Part shown: piece by piece, positions 59,089 to 64,000 of the stretch | Layout of the letters: each line of letters begins with the position of its first letter | Numbering within the stretch: the first letter of the stretch is position 1 | DNA from: Paragordius varius | Lineage: Eukaryota; Nematomorpha | Length of the DNA: 64,000 nucleotides | Direction of reading: 5' to 3' | Assembly: GCA_964247055.1 (NCBI GenBank) | Contig: OZ176051.1 | Span: 7,812,001 to 7,876,000, forward strand | Notes under the pieces: generated by a model | The model's database searches: none | What the model saw: the letters and a program-made list of their open reading frames with translations, nothing else | What the model was told of the DNA's origin: nothing | Program-made: the position numbers and the translations under genes

Positions 59089-60766
59089 TTAAGCGCTAAA
59101 AAAAGCGCTTCTTAAACGTTTTTCCGCGCATACAAGAATGAGAATGTAGGCCAAAGATATTATTTCCAGTAAATCACATATCCAATGATACAGATTTTCA
59201 TATGAACAGTCCCCTTCACTTTTTTCACGTAAAGCCTTACATTGTATCAGATATACAATATCGTATACTGTGTTAGGCGATAAAAGTATAAAATGAACGA
59301 TTAGTATAACGATCATCTTTGAAGTGTAGGGAAATAATTTAGCGACTTTATTTTGATTTATGGATAGGGAACTTCTTGTAGACATTCCACTCATAACAAT
59401 TGAAATGGGATTAATATATAGATTTACATCTGGTAGGGTAAATACATTGACTGAATTAAATTTAACACGGTTATTTCTCTTCCTATATCTCGTACGCATT
59501 AATAAAGCATGGACCCAATGATACAGCATTATTCCCAATATTATGAACGGAATGGTCAATAATAAAATTTTTAAAGACACCTGGTAATAAAGTTGACGAA
59601 CGGATAATTCATGAAAAGTATACACAGTACAATACGTAGAAACTACCGTGTAAGGTCTCATTATTTCCAAAATTTTGTTTCGGGCGCCTACGCTTGCAAT
59701 GAGAGTTGGATTGTAAGTTACCTTAACTATCTTAATATCATGAATGGACAGAATTAGGGATAGAATTAAAAGTATGGCTGGCATAAAGCGGTACCAAAGT
59801 TGCTGCCTTATTTTTTCCATCCGCTCTTGGAGTTGCATGTAACCGCAAATGTCCAGATAGTATACACACGTTATCATTATCAATAGCAATACACTAGATT
59901 GTAGTAATGTGAAATGTATTTGTGACATAACCTGCCATCACCCAAAATACAATAAATATATCAATTAATAATGTAATGTTGAAACGAAATAGTTTAAAAT
60001 GAATTTTATAAAAAGGTCATTCTAGTTCTAACGCAAGCAATATCGCGTTAAATAAATTAACCATATAAAGATAGTCTTTAAAAAATCATTAGCCCATTTA
60101 ATTTAGAACACTTTACAGTAAAAATTGAAATTATACGTACAAAATGTAAAAATATAAAGACATTATTCAAAAGACAACCACATTTTTTTAAACCATAATT
60201 TATCCTATAAAAAACAATTAATTACAATCATAATATACACAATTGATTGTGTTACCAATTTACATTTCTATATTATAATTTGTAGTTTAAAACAATGAGC
60301 TATATTTAAAAATTCAAGATTAAAAAAAGTATGGTTGTCTTTTTAAAAATTTTCTCTATATTTTCACGTTTTGTCCGTATAATTTCTTGTTAAAATATTC
60401 ATTAAAATAAATTCATCATGATTATCTCTCTTTTGTTAAATTTAATCTTAAGTTACACTAAAATATAGGAAAAAATTTGGTGTAACTTATACAAATCTAA
60501 CATGCTTTATATCGCCAACTAACCTGTATAAATCGGCACACGCTTATAGAAGGACGAAACTTTAGAGCATCCGTTACTAGGGACCAAGCGGAAATGGTAG
60601 CATAAATTATGTTGGATATAGCGACCCATTTTAGAAAATAATACGCATTTTTTCCGTTCAATCTATGGTTAATGATCCATATTAAACGTGAATTCAACAC
60701 AAGGCCAAATAGGACAAATAATACAAAAACTAAATCATATATAACTCCACGGGATGCAGAAACCAT
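59089..60766 (-). CDS. Orphan rhodopsin-family-type 7TM receptor, 361 aa
   Basis: Two exons, 60766-60524 and 59931-59089, intron 592 nt (holds an M2 MITE), in frame. Seven hydrophobic helices at about 9-33, 41-64, 86-108, 129-145, 195-220, 286-309 and 328-349. Seen class A hallmarks: Asn25 in TM1 (LVLNSRLIW), Cys77 before TM3 and Cys182 in extracellular loop 2 as a likely disulphide pair, Pro300 in TM6 (ILLSPNTVYD), and a basic helix 8 (EKRLRSAFF) right after TM7. Missing: the DRY motif (YLDIC at that place) and NPxxY in TM7 (SLAYILILV). Such loss occurs in fast-evolving peptide or chemosensory receptors. Plasma membrane signalling is presumed; ligand unknown. Confidence 0.8.
60115..60392. 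repeat. Family M2 MITE, complete copy in the GPCR intron
   Basis: Left ACAGTAAAAATTGAAATTAT with AAAGACATTATTCAAAAGAC; right TTCACGTTTTGTCCGTATAA then TTTCTTGTT. Interior AATTACAATCATAATATACA corresponds to the 53.1-kb copy. Confidence 0.6.
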
Positions 60767-61833
60767 AATAGTAATTTTAAGTTAGGAAAAAATGTTATAT
60801 TTATATCGTTTGTAACAAAAAAAATATTTATGCCCCAATATGGATTGATAGATTGATGCATACTTTGTTAAATTAAAAATTGTAATTATTTAAATTGTAT
60901 ATTAATTAAAATTAATTATGCAAATTGAACATTTAATTCCCATTTTACCCACATTATTTGCAAAAATGTATTTTTAATCCATTTTTAGAGATATTTAAAG
61001 ATTAATGATTTTTTGTAACACATTACAGTTATTTTTATGAGAGACTCATATTTTTTGTTCAAATGAATTTGTCTGAAATCGTTGTCGATTCCGAGTTTTT
61101 TTCAAGTAAATATATATCAATAAGATCTGTTGAAGTAGGAATATAAATATTTGTAATAAAAGGTTTGTAGATTATGTAAAGTTTCCGTTCAATACATTTT
61201 ACAGCTAAAGCGCTTTCTTTTCCCTTCTATTTTTGCCTTGCCATTATATAATTATTCAAATTTGGAATATTTATATAACCGTGGGTGTGAAAAAGGATAT
61301 ATAGCGATTTAAATAAAATGGCACTGGTTCTATAAAATTAGTTGAATAAAATAATAGATAAGTTTAAGTACTTATCTTTTTGTTAACTCGGTTAAATTCG
61401 CTAAAAGATATTTGAAAATTTAGCTTACACTTTCTTCGGAATATTTATAATATCAATTAATATAATTTAGCTTGCTTAATGTCGAATAAAATTTTGATTG
61501 GGTCTACCTAACAAAAATATTTATTTAAAAAAAAATTAATAATTATTATATTAACCCTCATAAAAGATCGAAAACCACTATTTTTGCCAAAATACAGTCT
61601 ACTTCAGGGACAATATCTTGTTATGATTATATAATCCAGTATTTTCATGGTATTTTTAATTTGATTTAATACGACGTTTCAATCTTCTACCTATTTTAAT
61701 ACAAATAATATAAATAAAAATATCTAAAAATATTGTTTAAAAAGATATGTTCGACGCATTTATTACAACATATTTCAAAATACTCTTTATGAAAATCACG
61801 TTTAACACTTTGATTTAAAGTGAGTATCTAAAT
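60767..61833. other. Intergenic DNA upstream of the GPCR
   Basis: AT-rich; should contain the receptor promoter but no element could be distinguished. No frame or repeat supported. Confidence 0.35.
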
Positions 61834-64000
61834 CAGTGATACTCAAACCGCGGCCCGCGGGCCGCATGCGGCCCTAAGAGTGCTTTAATATTGCCCTTTG
61901 ACCATATTGATATTTATATTATTTTTTAAACATAAACGAATCATCGATTATTTTAATATTAATATATTTTCTTTAGATTTAATTTTGGTAGTTTTTATTT
62001 TTTACCCAATTCAAAATGTAGAAAAATTTCCCTACATTAAAATAATTTCAAAATTTTGGCACAGTTTCTGTTTCTGTATTCTATTTTCTTTTCTATTTTA
62101 AAATTTTTATTGCATTCCTTTTTGTATTTAAGCAAGCCTTTCACCCAAACTTGCATATCCATAATCTTTTCATAGTTATGCCTCATTTTTAATAACTTAT
62201 TCCCATAAAATATTTTTCAAATAAACATCATTAAATGTCAACTTGTTTTTTTATAGCGTAATTTAAATTATATTTCTATTTTTTGAAAAAATTTACATAA
62301 TATTTAAACATAAATTCAAAAGATGACATCTAATGCTAAAAAACGAAAATTATCCGATCAAAATCGCCCTTTAAAAAAGAATGGGAAGAAATATTTTTTG
62401 TCGTTTAAAATAAAAATGTTGTTACCTACCTTATATGTAAGGACAAATTATTATAAAAAAATAAAGAATTTTACAACCCATTTTTCTCATAAATTACCAG
62501 AAAATCATGAGGAAAAACGAAAAATATAAAAAGATTAAGGAATTATACCAGAAAGGAAAATCTATTATGTCCATAGCTTTCTCCCAGAAAACAGTTGTAT
62601 AATTAGCTTCGTATGATATTTGTTATATTTTAGGAAAAAATATGAAACCGTTTACCCAACTGAAAGAATGTCTAATAAATGGTTGCACTTTTTCATTTGA
62701 TAAATTCCATATAAAGATCAAATCATGAGGCAAATTAAGAAACTTACTTTCTGCAACATGTGCTCGACGCATTGAAGATATGTCTAAATATATTTTTAAC
62801 AATACATTATTGGCTCTAAAAAACTGTAAATATTTTAGTAATGCTATTGATTCTAGCACTCATATTAGTACAACACTTCAATGTGCGCTCTTCGTAAGAT
62901 TTTGCAACGACAACATAGACAACGATAAATATTTAAAATTACCAATGAATAATACCACGAAAGGAAGGGATTTTCCCGAAATAATTAACACTTTTTTCGA
63001 TTGTAATGGTATATCTATGAATTGGTTTCGATCTGCACAGATGGCTGTCCCTCTATGATTGCAATAACCAAAGGATTTTTATTCCTCTTTTGAAAAACAA
63101 ATATAATTTACAAAATATTTTATCCTTTCACTGCTTTATTCATCAAACTTGGTTTCGCGTTCCCTCAATTCAGTAATTAAAACGGTTATGGATATAGTTA
63201 ACCACATCCGTGGCAGAGAACTTAACCGCCGTAAATTGAAAAACCTTCTGAAAGATATCCACAGTCAGTTTGATTATATTCTTTTGTACACCGCTTTGAG
63301 ATGGCTAAGCCTTAGCAGAGTATTATATAGATTTTTTCTTTTAAGACATGAAATTCTATTTTATAAAAGATAACAGAAAGTTTGACGAGGAAATTAATAG
63401 TGACATATGGTGGGTTTTATTAGCCTACATTTGCGACATTACAGATAAACTTTTTTAATACGTCGTGGAAGCAAAATAATAACCCAATTTGCAAATAAAA
63501 TATCTTTTAAATATTAATATTATAAACTAAATTTATAAATTAAACACTCCCATATCTTCCAACACTTAAAACGATTTATGAAAAAAATATGGAATTTACC
63601 ACGGAGATTAATTTAATAATAGATCATCTAACATTTTTATCTAATGATATAATTCAGTAAGATATATTAGCTTAAAACTCGTTGAAAATCCATGGCATAT
63701 GGATATATTCAATATTAAACAACTTGAGCATTTCGGTTTTAATCAGGCGCATATCATTGAAGAATTCGTAGTAAATGATTACAATTTGGAGGCTATATTT
63801 AGGGAAAATCTTAAAGAATAAAGATATGTGGAGTTTCATAAATAAAATATGTCAAGAATACATACAGAAACTGCTTAACCGATGATCATATGGACGACGT
63901 ATTAAGATTGGCCTATCATGAGGTGAAACCAAATTTGTCAAAAAATATTGGTTAATATCAAAATAAATGTTGTTATCGAAATATTTTAATTTTTTAAATT
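61834..64000 (+). mobile_element. hAT transposon (ZBED5/GTF2IRD2-type), copy 2, right end outside window
   Basis: Left end CAGTGATACTCAAACCGCGG then CCCGCGGGCCGCATGCGGCC. Plus-strand transposase pieces: MTSNAKKRKLSDQNRPLKKN at 62323, YILGKNMKPF, MSKYIFNNTLLAL with DSSTHISTTLQCALFVRF (hAT catalytic-region type), and RGRELNRRKLKNLL with ALRWLSLSRVL, which is the hAT dimerisation/C-terminal pattern. Stops and frame changes separate the pieces, so it is inactive. The last bases of the window correspond to about 43920 of copy 1, so roughly 190 bp including the right end are missing. Upstream flank ATCTAAAT would be its target duplication. Confidence 0.8.

Noticed and set aside
1-64000. CRISPR arrays, operons, riboswitches, rRNA
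   Set aside because: No regularly spaced repeats of that kind, and spliced genes with animal homologues show this is eukaryotic nuclear DNA.

Overview
The window is nuclear DNA of an animal with a very AT-rich genome. Genes are sparse, broken into small exons and read from both strands. The recognisable host genes are profilin, a LYSMD3/4-type LysM membrane protein, a HELLS/LSH (DDM1-like) chromatin remodeller, FKBP12, saccharopine dehydrogenase-like oxidoreductase (SCCPDH) and a rhodopsin-type 7TM receptor. All are typical metazoan genes, and all were assembled here by hand from exons whose phases agree at every junction. Many of their introns are only 20-27 nt, which is exceptional among animals. 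Dicyemid mesozoans are the group best known for introns of about this size, so a dicyemid or a similarly reduced bilaterian parasite is my best guess. That is an inference from intron size, AT content and gene types, not a proven assignment.

Layout. 1-0.86 kb: piece of an RTE/BovB-like LINE. 2.1-2.4 kb: possible small secreted peptide with a 22-nt intron. 5.6-6.1 kb (-): profilin. 7-12 kb: nest of non-autonomous DNA elements. 13.6-14.4 kb (+): LysM membrane protein. 17.5-24.1 kb (-): six-exon unrecognised gene with many small DNA elements in its introns. 24-29 kb: mostly empty. 29.0-40.3 kb (-): HELLS, 15 exons, one intron holding a 3.7-kb LINE. 42.3-43.4 kb (+): FKBP12. 43.7-46.0 kb: hAT transposon with a perfect 8-bp target duplication, next to a LINE piece. 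47.1-48.0 kb: second copy of a dispersed repeat. 48.9-49.5 kb (+): unrecognised gene. 50.1-51.7 kb: foldback element. 51.9-52.3 kb: mariner relic. 52.8-56.9 kb (-): SCCPDH. 59.1-60.8 kb (-): orphan GPCR. 61.8 kb to the end: second hAT copy in inverted orientation, cut by the window edge.

The genes do not form a functional cluster; they are independent housekeeping or signalling genes. What unites the window is its architecture. Introns are either ultrashort, usually the first ones of a gene, or long, and most of the long introns visibly carry miniature elements, a LINE or a Penelope-type fragment. At least five miniature inverted-repeat families recur here: one flanked by TTAA, two flanked by TA or without a clear duplication, and two hAT-like. 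No CRISPR array, operon, rRNA or convincing functional tRNA was seen.
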